Notes: generated by a model not told the origin, from the sequence alone. Positions 44,886 through 54,434 are shown, counted from the first letter of the stretch. The stretch: 64,000 nt of DNA from Anabaena sp. WA102 (GCF_001277295.1 NZ_CP011456.1:2790001-2854000); one strand, 5' to 3'. Made by a program: numbers and translations.

Positions 44886-47615
44886 TTAAGGTAGTTTAAT
44901 AGTTTGTGCTAATAAGCTTTGAAGACGTTGTCCGTGCGAACCACCTTGGTAAACTAAATCACCTTTGCCTAATAAATAGGCTGCTGTTGTTTCTTTTCCA
45001 CCCAGAATAATACATGAATCTGCTTGGCTGGAGGTACGTAGGGCGACTCGTCCAGGTAGGTTAGAACGGATAATTGGGGTGACAATACTGGCTTCTGGGC
45101 GTTGTGTGGAAATAATTAGATGAATACCTGCGGCTCTTGCCATTGCGCCTAAACGTTTGATACTTTGTTCTAATATGGTGCGAATTTCTTTTTCTGCCAT
45201 AAAATCGGCATATTCATCAAATATACAGACAATACGCGGTAAAGCTGGGGAAGAACGTTGATTATAGGTGGTTAAATCTGCACATTTAGCTTTTTCAAAT
45301 TTTTGATAACGAGATTCCATTTCTGCAACTAGTTCCTGCATTAATTCTACGGCGCGATCGCTATCTTTGACAACTGGTGCATATAACGACGACATTTGTT
45401 CAAATTCGGGAAATGTTACCCGCTTGGGGTCAACTAAGGCAATTTTGAGATGTTGGGGAGAATGACGATAGATTAAACTGAGAAGTAAGGATCTCAAAAA
45501 TTCACTTTTTCCGCTTCCTGTTGTTCCTCCCACCAAAAAATGACAAGTATTCGGATCTGATAAATCAGCCTCTAATAACTTCCCATCAATACCCACTCCA
45601 ATAGCAATTTTTACGGGTGCTGTTGGGGGTAAAAACTGCTTTTGAATATAATCTTCAAATTTGGCAATTTGTCTATCTTGACGCGGCAAATCAATACTTA
45701 CATAACCAGCTTGGGGAGCAATTAAAGGCGGATATTCTAACCCTAATTGTACTTGTAAATCAGCGGATAATCTGAGAATTGAAGGAACTTTCACACCTAA
45801 ATGTGGTTTAATTTTCACCCGAATAAATGCCGGACTTACATCAGCACCATAATAATCTACATTAACCTTAAAAGATTCTAGAATTGCCACTAAAGATGCG
45901 CCAATTTCATCAGCATTAATAAATGTATCTTTCTGACTTTTAAAAGTATCTGAAAAACCTCTCTCCAAACCTCTCTCCTGCAAGGAGAGAGGCTTTGAAT
46001 TCTCCCCCTTCCCTGGTAGGGAAGGGGGTTGGGGGGTTAGGTTTCGTGTTGGGTTTTCCAAATAATGTGAAGAGTCAGATGTATCTTCTCGTTTTTTGGA
46101 AGGTGCTATAAAATCAGGATTGTCATTATCTGGAATAACTTTATTTGGCGGTGCATTAGATTCAACATCGAAAAAAGTCTGACACTTTTGTTGTTGGGGG
46201 CAAATTTCACACAAATGAGGTTGAGTTGTCGCAGGTGGTGGGTTAGGATTGGGAGATTCCCAACTCAACCATTGTTGCATTTGTAATAATTTATAGGGAA
46301 TTAATTGATGAACCGTATTTTCTAACTGTTCCCAAGAATATTTGTATTCTTTAAATTCTGGTAAAACACAATAAACAGCAGAATCAATAGGTGGTTTTTT
46401 CCGCTTCGATAACATATAACTATAGAGAGAAACTTGCGCTAATTGTGCTGCTGAATCTACAGGTTGATAGGTTTTAAATTCTACCATACAAAGGCGTTTA
46501 AGTTCAAAATTAAAAACCAGACAATCAAACTCACCTCTAATTAATTGTTTTGTGCCATTAGGTAAATCAAAGTAATATTCTAAATTGTGTTCTCCAGAAA
46601 TAAAAGTATTAGAAATAACCGTTTCTGCACTGCAATAACGACGATTAATTACTAACAATTCAGTAAACTTTTTAATTAATCCTTGTAAACCTTGCCAAAC
46701 TTGTAGTAATACAGGTGCTTTACTCGCGTCTTTTGCAATGGCATTTTGTAAATAGGGAAAGAACTTAATTTGATAGAATAATTGTTGAATTTTTGATGTT
46801 AGTTCATCTACATTTAATTGTGTTGCAGATGGATTTAATAAAGTTTTAAATCTGGGTTCAATTAGCAGTAAATTAATAAAATTATCCGCTAGTTGGTGAA
46901 AGATATTACCAATACCAGTAATGGTATCTTTAGAAGAGAATATTGCTTTACAATTAAAATTATGATTTAGATAAAATAGTCGCGGACACTCAAAAGCTAA
47001 TCTAACTTTAGTAGGAGTTAAAGAAGAGTTTTCAGATTTATTATTTACCATATTAAATACACGATTGATAACATCAGGATTGGATATTTCCAGTAAGCGA
47101 TAATGAACAGCAGCTAAATAAACTGTATCCATTGCTGCATAGTTTAACTGTTTTTGAGTCAGGGGACGTTTTCCCCAATCACTGCTTCCTTCTTCTGCGT
47201 CTACATGAGAAAATTGACAGAGTTCAGCAGCTAGAGTTTTTAGTTTTAGGTTGGTAGTTTCTAAAACTTCTTTGGTGATTTTTCTCGCTATTTTTAAAGT
47301 ACAAGTGACATTTTGGGCTAGTTCCTTACCTAAATATTTTAAATCAAAACCAGCATTATGAAAAACTTTTTCAATTTGCGGATTAACCATAATTTGGTTA
47401 ATGAAATATACAGCCAAATCAGGTTTATCTAAAACATCAAAAATGTAAGCAGATTCACCAGTTAAATCTGTATAATTAGCCAATACCTGAATTAGTGCTA
47501 ATTTTGGTTTATCGGTATACCAATCAGCGATTTCCGTATCTATCCATAGGGTTTTAGATAGGGACAGTTGGGAAATTTGCTTGTAAATTTCAGAAGCTTC
47601 TGTCAGGTAGTGCAT
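44886..47615 (-). CDS. DEDDy exonuclease / Cas4-like nuclease / FtsK motor fusion
   Basis: About 909 residues from ATG 47615 (MHYLTEASEI); an in-frame TTG at 47666 would add 17 residues and overlap the upstream gene. Residues 1-190 are an RNase D-like 3'-5' exonuclease with all DEDDy residues: WIDTEIADW, HNAGFDLKYL and NYAAMD. Residues about 210-495 resemble Cas4/AddB nucleases: a Cys in FECPRLFYL, GEFDCLVF, MVEFKTYQ, the QVSLYSYM helix, and CEICPQQQKC, giving four cysteines for an iron-sulfur cluster. A linker with captured repeat DNA follows. Residues about 590-909 are an FtsK/HerA motor: GGTTGSGKSEFL (Walker A), IVCIFDEYADFM (Walker B), ISTQRPEAS. There are no membrane helices and no FtsK gamma domain. 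It suggests a motor feeding DNA to two nucleases. I know no named system with this protein. Confidence 0.85.
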   Translation of the reverse strand: MHYLTEASEIYKQISQLSLSKTLWIDTEIADWYTDKPKLALIQVLANYTDLTGESAYIFDVLDKPDLAVYFINQIMVNPQIEKVFHNAGFDLKYLGKELAQNVTCTLKIARKITKEVLETTNLKLKTLAAELCQFSHVDAEEGSSDWGKRPLTQKQLNYAAMDTVYLAAVHYRLLEISNPDVINRVFNMVNNKSENSSLTPTKVRLAFECPRLFYLNHNFNCKAIFSSKDTITGIGNIFHQLADNFINLLLIEPRFKTLLNPSATQLNVDELTSKIQQLFYQIKFFPYLQNAIAKDASKAPVLLQVWQGLQGLIKKFTELLVINRRYCSAETVISNTFISGEHNLEYYFDLPNGTKQLIRGEFDCLVFNFELKRLCMVEFKTYQPVDSAAQLAQVSLYSYMLSKRKKPPIDSAVYCVLPEFKEYKYSWEQLENTVHQLIPYKLLQMQQWLSWESPNPNPPPATTQPHLCEICPQQQKCQTFFDVESNAPPNKVIPDNDNPDFIAPSKKREDTSDSSHYLENPTRNLTPQPPSLPGKGENSKPLSLQERGLERGFSDTFKSQKDTFINADEIGASLVAILESFKVNVDYYGADVSPAFIRVKIKPHLGVKVPSILRLSADLQVQLGLEYPPLIAPQAGYVSIDLPRQDRQIAKFEDYIQKQFLPPTAPVKIAIGVGIDGKLLEADLSDPNTCHFLVGGTTGSGKSEFLRSLLLSLIYRHSPQHLKIALVDPKRVTFPEFEQMSSLYAPVVKDSDRAVELMQELVAEMESRYQKFEKAKCADLTTYNQRSSPALPRIVCIFDEYADFMAEKEIRTILEQSIKRLGAMARAAGIHLIISTQRPEASIVTPIIRSNLPGRVALRTSSQADSCIILGGKETTAAYLLGKGDLVYQGGSHGQRLQSLLAQTIKLP
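45955..46048 (-). repeat. Intergenic repeats captured in frame in the FtsK-fusion linker
   Basis: Two back-to-back palindromic repeats, CCTCTCTCCTGCAAGGAGAG and CCCTTCCCTGGTAGGGAAGG, translate on the minus strand as LTPQPPSLPGKGE and PLSLQERGLERGF. Repeats of this kind are normally intergenic (for example 14865-14961). They lie between the Cas4-like and FtsK parts. Confidence 0.85.
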
Positions 47616-47644
47616 TAGCTGATATAAAAAATGTGCTGGATAGA

Positions 47645-49765
47645 TTACTTGTGAGGAACTAAACAAATTAATTGAGCTTCTGGCTTGGCTTTGGGGTCAA
47701 GAATTTGAATTTTATTTTCCTCACATAGTTCTTTAATCAATACATTAATTTGATCTTCCTTAACTTTGGGAAAACTGCTAATAGCATTGTTAATTAAAGC
47801 TTGTTTCCCTAACAAATGTTGAGTTTTAACTAGATTTAATAAGAAGTCTTTAACAGGTCTTAAATCTTTTCCACCGTTACGATTTGGTTCTGGTTTTGGA
47901 TTTGATTTAGAAACAATACCTAAATCCTGTAATAAAGTACATTGATTCAAAATCTCAGATTCATTAATTAAAGTTTCTAATCTTTGTAAATTAATCGTTT
48001 TCCCACCAATTACCAATTCTTGAGATTTGGCAGAATTTACCAAACTTTGATATGTTGCCAAATAGTGAATAGACTGTAGACTTGGTTTAATATGAACATG
48101 ATTAGTGTTGGTAAAAATCTGTCTATAGAGTTGATTTCCCGCCATGTTTGGTTTTCCTAAATCTCCACCACGAATTAAGTGCATAGTTTGACAGAGATTT
48201 TTTTGAATTACTATTTGACAAGCATTCATTACATGATAAAAACTAGTCATATTTGAGTCTTCTGTCCAAACTATACCCAATTTTTGCCGATTTGTAGGAT
48301 GTTGATAACTCAAGGAATAACTAGCATATTTTCCGCTTAAAAGTTTAGTCTTAACTCCCTGTATTTTTAAAGTAGATATAGACTGCTGCAACATCTGAAT
48401 TAAATCAGGTGATGATAACAAAGAAATCTTGGTAATTTTCCCCTGACTTTTTGTATATTCGTGCTGCCATAATAATTGAAATTCTGCTTGAGTTGTATCT
48501 TGATTATCTTGATGTCGTGGTGGAACAATGATTATAGGTTTAGGAACAGTTTTTTCATTGGGTGTTGTCACCTTTATTTGTATTGTAACTGGTTCGGGCT
48601 TTGGTTTTTCATCTTCATCTAATAACGAACCTTTATATTTTTGATATTCATCACGACCTAGAGTTAGTACATTTCTAGGTATAGTTTTACCACCAGGATA
48701 GTTTTTCTCTAAAATTTGCCGATTTAGAGGAAAAATAGGTGATTCAGGTCTAGGATTTGCTAGTTGGTGTAATGGCTGAAGTTGATAAGCCCAAAGTCCT
48801 TCGGCCTGTTCTATACTAATAAGTTTTAACTGAATTGTTCGATGTATTCCTGCTTTATCGGCTGTAAAAATCCGGTCTAAATGCCGCTGCCATACACTCT
48901 TAATTACGCTGATTATCACCAAAAAATTTTTTAAGTTATCTCCATGAATTGTGGTATTAACATTGAAAAAAGGTTGTATATCCAGAAAACCTTCTGGTAA
49001 CTGGGGCATAGTCTCTAAATTATCAAAACATAAAACAATCGGTTGGGTTTGTGTGGAAATTCTGCCAAAGTTGGCTAAGATATTTTTTGCAGCATCTTCT
49101 GTATCAATGCAGATTTTGACTTTGATTTCTTGCATAGAATCTTCATTTAAATCATCACCACGCAACCATTCACAAGCTAAATCATATAATTCTGGATTTG
49201 CGAGATCATGCAACACTCCAAAAAACATATCAGGATTATAAATACCTGCTTTTTTATAACTATCCTTGAGATGCTTGATAAATTTTTGCCGATTACTTTG
49301 TAATGCTTCCCAAAAATTATCATTAAATATTCGTTGTTTTATATCACTTCTTGTAAACGCCGTTAAACTTTTTAGCCACAACATTAACTGTGATTCTTTT
49401 TCACCTTCGGGAACTTGAATTAAACTATCAACAGTACGACGTAAAATATGCCGCCAGATATTACTACTATCAGCCCAGTCACACAGAACATAAGCGAAAA
49501 AGGCTTTGGGATTAAGAGTGCGTTTGAGCCGACCTAATAAATAACTTTTACCAGAACCAGAATCACCGGCTAATAAAACCGTACGGCTACGATGATCTTT
49601 ACCTACTAGGTCAAGTAAACCTTCAATTTCTATGATTGCATTTTTATGAATCGACTCAACCATGAGTTTTGAATCTTGTTCTTCAGCCCAAAAATTAGTG
49701 GGCTTTAAATTGATCATGTCAAAAGGGTTAACCTCACGTTTAATAATGTCGTTAATGTCTGTCAT
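47645..49765 (-). CDS. P-loop (AAA/Orc1-like) ATPase of the FtsK-fusion gene group
   Basis: A 706-residue protein. Walker A is GDSGSGKS (residues 67-74) and Walker B is IVLCFDNLE (243-251, Asp-Asn instead of Asp-Glu, as in Orc1/STAND-like ATPases). The ATPase part spans about residues 40-360. A Pro/Lys-rich linker with PKPEPVT and EKTVPKPIIIVPP (about 375-430) leads to a domain of about 180 residues I do not recognise (KISLLSSPDLIQML, ...QKLGIVWTED). The end (LVKTQHLLGKQALINNAI, then IKELCEENKIQIL) looks like a winged helix. Its stop is 29 bp before the fusion-gene ATG. A loader or sensor role is an inference. Confidence 0.75.
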   Translation of the reverse strand: MTDINDIIKREVNPFDMINLKPTNFWAEEQDSKLMVESIHKNAIIEIEGLLDLVGKDHRSRTVLLAGDSGSGKSYLLGRLKRTLNPKAFFAYVLCDWADSSNIWRHILRRTVDSLIQVPEGEKESQLMLWLKSLTAFTRSDIKQRIFNDNFWEALQSNRQKFIKHLKDSYKKAGIYNPDMFFGVLHDLANPELYDLACEWLRGDDLNEDSMQEIKVKICIDTEDAAKNILANFGRISTQTQPIVLCFDNLETMPQLPEGFLDIQPFFNVNTTIHGDNLKNFLVIISVIKSVWQRHLDRIFTADKAGIHRTIQLKLISIEQAEGLWAYQLQPLHQLANPRPESPIFPLNRQILEKNYPGGKTIPRNVLTLGRDEYQKYKGSLLDEDEKPKPEPVTIQIKVTTPNEKTVPKPIIIVPPRHQDNQDTTQAEFQLLWQHEYTKSQGKITKISLLSSPDLIQMLQQSISTLKIQGVKTKLLSGKYASYSLSYQHPTNRQKLGIVWTEDSNMTSFYHVMNACQIVIQKNLCQTMHLIRGGDLGKPNMAGNQLYRQIFTNTNHVHIKPSLQSIHYLATYQSLVNSAKSQELVIGGKTINLQRLETLINESEILNQCTLLQDLGIVSKSNPKPEPNRNGGKDLRPVKDFLLNLVKTQHLLGKQALINNAISSFPKVKEDQINVLIKELCEENKIQILDPKAKPEAQLICLVPHK

Positions 49766-49823
49766 AGATATAAGTTGGTGAGAGGAGGAAGTGATGAAAA
49801 AATGAAAAATATCGGGAATACTG

Positions 49824-50678
49824 TTAATTAACTATGATAAAAAACAGTTGTCCACCAATATTTTGAGGAATTCCCGTATCAATTTGTTCTGGTGTGTAAG
49901 CACTGACTTCTAGTAGGGTACTAAAATCAATTTTGTCACTTTTTTGTAACCTATACAACGCCTGATCTAAATCATCTCGTAATAAAGGCGGTTGTAACTT
50001 TTGCCGTAAATGGAAAATTGGTAAATAATTCTCTGTACCCAATTCCCTATCTAATTTCTTGATAGTCTCTAAAATTTCTTCATCACTGATATTGCTAGTA
50101 ATATCAGAATGTGATTCCATATTATCAGAAACTAAAGTAGAAACTTGTTCTGACTTAACCCGCAAATTCTTCCGTAAAAACCGCACATAATTACCCAGCA
50201 AATTAAAGTCTATATTTGCTTTTCCTTCGGGATTATATTCATCCCGCAAAACCTCAATTCCTCTTTCCGTTAACCAAACTTCAGCCTTAACCCTTTTCAT
50301 CTTGATTTCAGCAGCAATTAACCCCCGTTCACTCAAGGTTTTTAAGATTGCGTCCCGTTCATCTGATTTTAGCGATGAAACTTTGATTTCACTGGGGGCT
50401 ATTTTTCCAGAACTCTTACCTATTTTCTCCAGTACCTTGAGTTCTTTATCATCAATAGGTAATTGTGCCGAGTCGAGTTTCAGTAGTGCTTGACCAGGAG
50501 GTAAAATCTTGACTGTGGCAATTTCGCGGGAATAGTCTACATATTCCAGTTCCCCCAAATCTCGACAAATTTTGTTTTTCTCACTTTTAAAACTATCAAA
50601 AGTGCTGGAACTCAAGCCAGTACGATAATTGGGACATCCCAACAGCTTTAAGATGAACTTTAACTCTTTCGTTTCCAT
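49824..50678 (-). CDS. Winged-helix-like protein, first gene of the FtsK-fusion group
   Basis: A 284-residue protein without enzyme motifs. The N-terminal half (residues 1-130) has two helix-turn-helix-like stretches: DSFKSEKNKICRDLGELEYVDY and SDERDAILKTLSERGLI with AEVWLTERGIEVLRDE, the pattern of winged-helix domains. The C-terminal part, YLPIFHLRQKLQPPLLRDD followed by LDQALYRLQKSDKIDFSTL, resembles the winged-helix modules seen in several ATPase-linked defence and DNA-repair operons. It precedes the ATPase gene by 58 bp on the same strand. It may bind DNA as a regulator or structural subunit. No function is established. Confidence 0.65.
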   Translation of the reverse strand: METKELKFILKLLGCPNYRTGLSSSTFDSFKSEKNKICRDLGELEYVDYSREIATVKILPPGQALLKLDSAQLPIDDKELKVLEKIGKSSGKIAPSEIKVSSLKSDERDAILKTLSERGLIAAEIKMKRVKAEVWLTERGIEVLRDEYNPEGKANIDFNLLGNYVRFLRKNLRVKSEQVSTLVSDNMESHSDITSNISDEEILETIKKLDRELGTENYLPIFHLRQKLQPPLLRDDLDQALYRLQKSDKIDFSTLLEVSAYTPEQIDTGIPQNIGGQLFFIIVN

Positions 50679-51301
50679 ACGGTTAGTCTTGCTGTATTCG
50701 ATACTTGACTACTTTAGCGCGAATCACAAAAAAATAACACACAGTTTCTATATTAACTCTAATAAGAGCGATTTTTCCCTAAAAACTCAAAATATTATCC
50801 AAGTTTTCACTGATTACGTTCTAAGTAAACGACAGGTTTTTTCTAGAGTTTTTCTACAAGCTTCCATGACAGGAAAAAACTGGGAAGACTTGGATCTTCT
50901 ATCCATTGGACTTTTTTAGAAAAATTTTATACAGATATTAAATGAATTCCACCATATAAGGTATTACCTCTATTTCCATACCAAAACAATCACAAAATGA
51001 ATACTGTTTAAACGAATGGTATGAACTTCAAATAAAACATGAAAATCTAAAAAGTAAACATCATACCAAAGACAAAAACTAAAATAGACCTGATTTCTCT
51101 CTGCACCTGCGCGTCTCTGAGTGAGAAAAAATTATAGGGTAGAATAAAAACCGGCGTTGGTGAATTGGGGTATGAAAGTCGAAAATTCCATCTCTCAAAC
51201 CCTTACTCTCTGCGCCTCTGCGTCTCTGCGTGTTCGCGCAGCGTGCCGTAGGCATAATAAAATCATACTTTTACTCAGCAACACCTAAAAACCTACCCTA
51301 A
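50679..51301. other. 620-bp region upstream of the FtsK-fusion group
   Basis: It must carry the promoter of the minus-strand group. No gene is convincing; a 96-codon plus-strand frame from 50629 overlaps the winged-helix gene and has no family features. It contains a 38-bp duplicate of the adjacent lipoate-ligase gene (50958-50995) and CTCTGCGCCTCTGCGTC repeats at about 51209-51232. Confidence 0.5.
50958..50995. repeat. 38-bp non-coding copy of the lipoate ligase 3' region
   Basis: The sequence beginning AAGGTATTACCTCTATTTCC is identical to 51343-51380, which encodes part of the C-terminus of the minus-strand gene at 51302. The flank AATTCCAC is also shared. It is the remnant of a partial tandem duplication. 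Confidence 0.8.
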
Positions 51302-52027
51302 TCAACAATTTGCCAAAATCAAATTCCACTCATCTTGAGACAAAGGTATTACCTCTATTTCCATACCAAAACAATCACAAGCTGCGGCTATTAAAGCCTT
51401 AATTATTGTTTCTTGATTGATAGTTTCTGGAAATTGGATAGGATGAAAAAACTCTTGATTAAATACCTTTGCAAACAAATCCGGATCTGGATTCAATCGC
51501 ATAGAACCATGCTGAAGAACTGCGTCACCTTTCCTTAATTGAGCGCTACCAATCAGTTTAGAACCATCTGCTAAAACTAAATCTGCACCTGTCGCAGTCC
51601 CAAAACAATTAGGATTGTGAATATAACCGCGTCCAGCTTGACCATAGTACAATTCTATATCGAGCGATCGCCATCCTTGAATCAAAAACTCACAAATCTG
51701 CCCATACACATCCAAACGATTTCCCCTCAGTCCAGACGTGACGACAGAGTAAGTTAAATCACCTTGATGTAAAACAGCCCTACCACCTGTAGGACGACGC
51801 ACCAAATCTAATTTCTCCCCTTTCCACCGCAAACCTTGCCAAAATTCAGGATATTGACGTTGATGATAACCCAAAGAAATTGCGGGTGGCGACCAAGTAT
51901 AAAAACGTAAAGTTGGCGGATGTTGTCCCGACTCATGTTGTGCTAATAACCAGCGGTCTATAGCCATCTGAACATCACCAGCGGCAGCTAAAATGGGAAT
52001 AAGTCGCCACACCTGCGAATCAGGCAT
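51302..52027 (-). CDS. Lipoate-protein ligase A / octanoyltransferase-like protein
   Basis: A 241-residue protein of the BPL/LplA/LipB fold. Landmarks: ISLGYHQRQYPEF, the nucleotide/lipoyl segment RRPTGGRAVLHQGDLTYSVV, and KLIGSAQLRKGDAVLQHGSMRL with the conserved lysine (KLIGSAQ). It lacks the C-terminal accessory domain of bacterial LplA, like many LipM/LplA-type cyanobacterial proteins. It probably attaches lipoate or octanoate to E2 or GcvH proteins. Substrate choice cannot be settled from the sequence. A 36-bp gap separates it from the upstream YbjN gene, so they are likely co-transcribed. Confidence 0.85.
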   Translation of the reverse strand: MPDSQVWRLIPILAAAGDVQMAIDRWLLAQHESGQHPPTLRFYTWSPPAISLGYHQRQYPEFWQGLRWKGEKLDLVRRPTGGRAVLHQGDLTYSVVTSGLRGNRLDVYGQICEFLIQGWRSLDIELYYGQAGRGYIHNPNCFGTATGADLVLADGSKLIGSAQLRKGDAVLQHGSMRLNPDPDLFAKVFNQEFFHPIQFPETINQETIIKALIAAACDCFGMEIEVIPLSQDEWNLILANC

Positions 52028-52062
52028 TAAATATCACATTCCTTAACTAAGATTATCGAAAC

Positions 52063-52542
52063 CTAAACTGCACAGAACTCGGATTGCAGATATTCATCAT
52101 TATCATCAGCGATAGTCGCAACAATAGTAATGATGCGGGAAACTTCCCCTGGTGACAACTCCGCTAAAGTGCGTGTAGAAATCACCACCACCTGATGGTC
52201 AATAATGCCAAAGCGGGCTTCAAAGGTACTTACACAATTTAACTCTAAGAGATATCGTGTCAATCTGGCTTCATCTTGTACAGGTAACTTCAGCACCGCA
52301 GACCAAACCGTGATTGTATCTTCATCAGTAATTCCCGTCAATTGCACAAATACTTCTATACTGCCATATTGGAACTTCCACAGATATCCACCCTCAGCAG
52401 CATGACTAACCATTGCACTTTGATCTTGTGCCAGGGTATCAATTACATTTTCAATAACTTCCACATGATTTGGGGCTGTGGTTTCTTGAATAACTTCATC
52501 CAGTAACTCATTTGGAGTTGGGGTTTCTAGGTAGCTGGCCAT
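52063..52542 (-). CDS. YbjN domain protein
   Basis: A 159-residue acidic cytoplasmic protein of the YbjN family, with a type III secretion chaperone-like fold. The segment GYLWKFQYGSIEVFVQL followed by ITVWSAVLKLPVQDEARLTRYLLELN is typical, and the C-terminal LSPGEVSRIITIVATIADDND closes the fold. YbjN proteins have been linked to stress and motility phenotypes, but the molecular role is unknown. It lies 36 bp upstream of the ligase gene on the same strand. Confidence 0.85.
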   Translation of the reverse strand: MASYLETPTPNELLDEVIQETTAPNHVEVIENVIDTLAQDQSAMVSHAAEGGYLWKFQYGSIEVFVQLTGITDEDTITVWSAVLKLPVQDEARLTRYLLELNCVSTFEARFGIIDHQVVVISTRTLAELSPGEVSRIITIVATIADDNDEYLQSEFCAV

Positions 52543-53226
52543 ACAGATTTTTTCTAAGTAATATAGTCACTGCTTTAATCTACTATTATGCTACCAAAAA
52601 TGCCAGCATCTAACATACCTGTCTTCCCAAGTCGAGATGTCAGAATAGGAGCCATGTCAATTACTATGACATAAGCTAGACTTATTGTTATGCAGTAAAA
52701 ACTTGGTTAAATTCTCAATTATTTTTTCCCGGTTTCAGGGCTTCACATCCAGAACCATTAGATGTAAGTCACATTTACCTTCATTTTAGGTAAAGATTTG
52801 TAGATTTATTATCTATTGTGTCTTATTAACGAGACTAAATGCCCATTTTGTTTATCTTACATCATTAAATTTCCGCTGTCGGTTACATAAGCTACTAATT
52901 TTAGTTAAAATAGGTAATCCAAAGCAGTTTATTTTGGTGTAGCGCAAAAATTACTCGCTAGTTTAGCGTCACAAGATGTAAAAATCAGGCAAAAGGAACA
53001 ATTTGCTTATTTTTAGCATCAAAGGATACGGAACTGTGAGTTAAATCGTGAGTTACATAATGTACGCAAATTCATCGAAACTCAAGTTGACAAATTAGGG
53101 TGCTATCTGTTGAGAGGTTCTAGAATCTGACGTAAAAAACCGAAAAAACCCCAAAAACTTTTTTGAGATTTTTCCGGATTAGCCAAAAAATCTGCGATTA
53201 TTGTTACACTGATTTTAATAAGCACT
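52543..53226. other. 684-bp intergenic region
   Basis: It separates the divergent ybjN-like gene and the small gene at 53227. It is AT-rich, without recognised repeats, RNA genes or open frames of family character. A direct repeat of GTGAGTTA (near 53037 and 53049) is the only pattern seen. Confidence 0.5.
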
Positions 53227-53607
53227 ATGAATATTAAGCTTGATCACAGCACCCCATGTCATTTAACTTCCTTCTTTACCCTACTCATAAAAGAAGGTAT
53301 TTCCCCTAATCAAATCGTTCTGGGTATTGTTCAACTAGCCACCCAGACCCATGAATTAGATGGGATGATGGCATCGGCAGATTGTTTACGGTTGCTACTG
53401 GTACTGATGCCAGCAGAGATCTGTGCCAAAGGAGTTTCTGAGTATATATCATCTTTAGCATCACAAGGCATTACCACATTAATGTTATTAGATGCTCTGA
53501 GCCTAGCTTGCTATGTTTGTGGACAATCAGACGAAGCTAACTTAGTCTACTTGACTTACAAAAGACTACAAGCTGATGCCATCATCTCCCAAATGCTTCG
53601 TGATTAA
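53227..53607 (+). CDS. Conserved hypothetical protein, helical
   Basis: A 126-residue protein, predicted almost fully helical (FFTLLIKEGISPNQIVLGIVQLATQTHELDGMM, MLLDALSLACYVCGQSDEANLVYL). The end resembles a tetratricopeptide-like helix pair. I recognise no enzyme motif and no signal peptide. The start at ATG 53227 follows TTTTAATAAGCACT without a clear ribosome-binding site. It is flanked on both sides by about 700 bp without genes. Function unknown. Confidence 0.55.
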   Translation: MNIKLDHSTPCHLTSFFTLLIKEGISPNQIVLGIVQLATQTHELDGMMASADCLRLLLVLMPAEICAKGVSEYISSLASQGITTLMLLDALSLACYVCGQSDEANLVYLTYKRLQADAIISQMLRD

Positions 53608-54061
53608 AAGCTAAGTTGTTAATTTTCCATCATTTTTCTAATATCTAACTATTTTCAAGTTAATTCCTACTTGTACATGGCAATTTTGTACTGGATAAAT
53701 CCGTTTGTTCATTAGGCAATCGGTCGGTTTGATTAATATATAATTTTCTGGGCAACTGTTACTCAATGGCTGTTAGCTATGGCTTGGCTATGATTTGAAT
53801 ATTGCAATATTTCTTGTGAGTTTGACAGCACCGCATCTATCGCTTATCATCTGGGTTGGAAGTCTCTAGTGGTGGGGTAATCCCTGCATCCATAACTTCT
53901 CAACTTTTTCTTTAACCCTGTTGATATTCCATTAAAGCTGGAAACTAAAATGGTTATCTGCCAAAATGCCAAAATATGAGATCATCAGCGGAACATTTCG
54001 GGAATTCTATATTTTGCAAGTGAAGCGAGCATTTGGTTTGCCGGATTTAGCTTAACCAACA

Positions 54062-54388
54062 GAAGCCCCACGTCTGACCCGATAGGGCCGCGTGGGATGA
54101 ATGGCGCGTGAATTAACGACGATTTTCCGACCAACGCGACAGCAAGGAAGGAAAACATGGAGAGAATTCACAAAATTTGTGTTATGAATTGAATATCTCG
54201 GCAAGGCGAGAGAATAGCGATAACCAAGCTAGATACATGATCATTTTTTTGATTAACCTTGATTTTGCCTTTGGAACGAGGGGTCAGCCTATCGCCTTAA
54301 CATCAGTCTTGTTGTTCTCGAAGAGCAAAAAGCTGTTAACTGGGTAGGAAGCCTATACTTACCCGCAAGGGAAGTGTAGGTAGTTCAC
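54062..54388 (+). mobile_element. IS200/IS605-type relic (PATE-like), no transposase
   Basis: The left end GAAGCCCCACG...CGTGGGATGAATGGCGCGTG (54062-54112) matches the left-end hairpin of the tnpB element near 62070-62112. The right end, GGAAGCCTATACTTACCC with GGGAAGTGTAGGTAGTTCAC (54347-54388), parallels the right end at 61138-61180. Only about 230 bp without coding capacity lies between. It is either an internal-deletion derivative or a non-autonomous PATE. It ends two bases before a possible TTG start of the next gene. Confidence 0.65.
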
Positions 54389-54434
54389 ATTGATAATTTC
54401 ACCTTTATTTCATCTGGGGTTGGCATCTTGTGAG

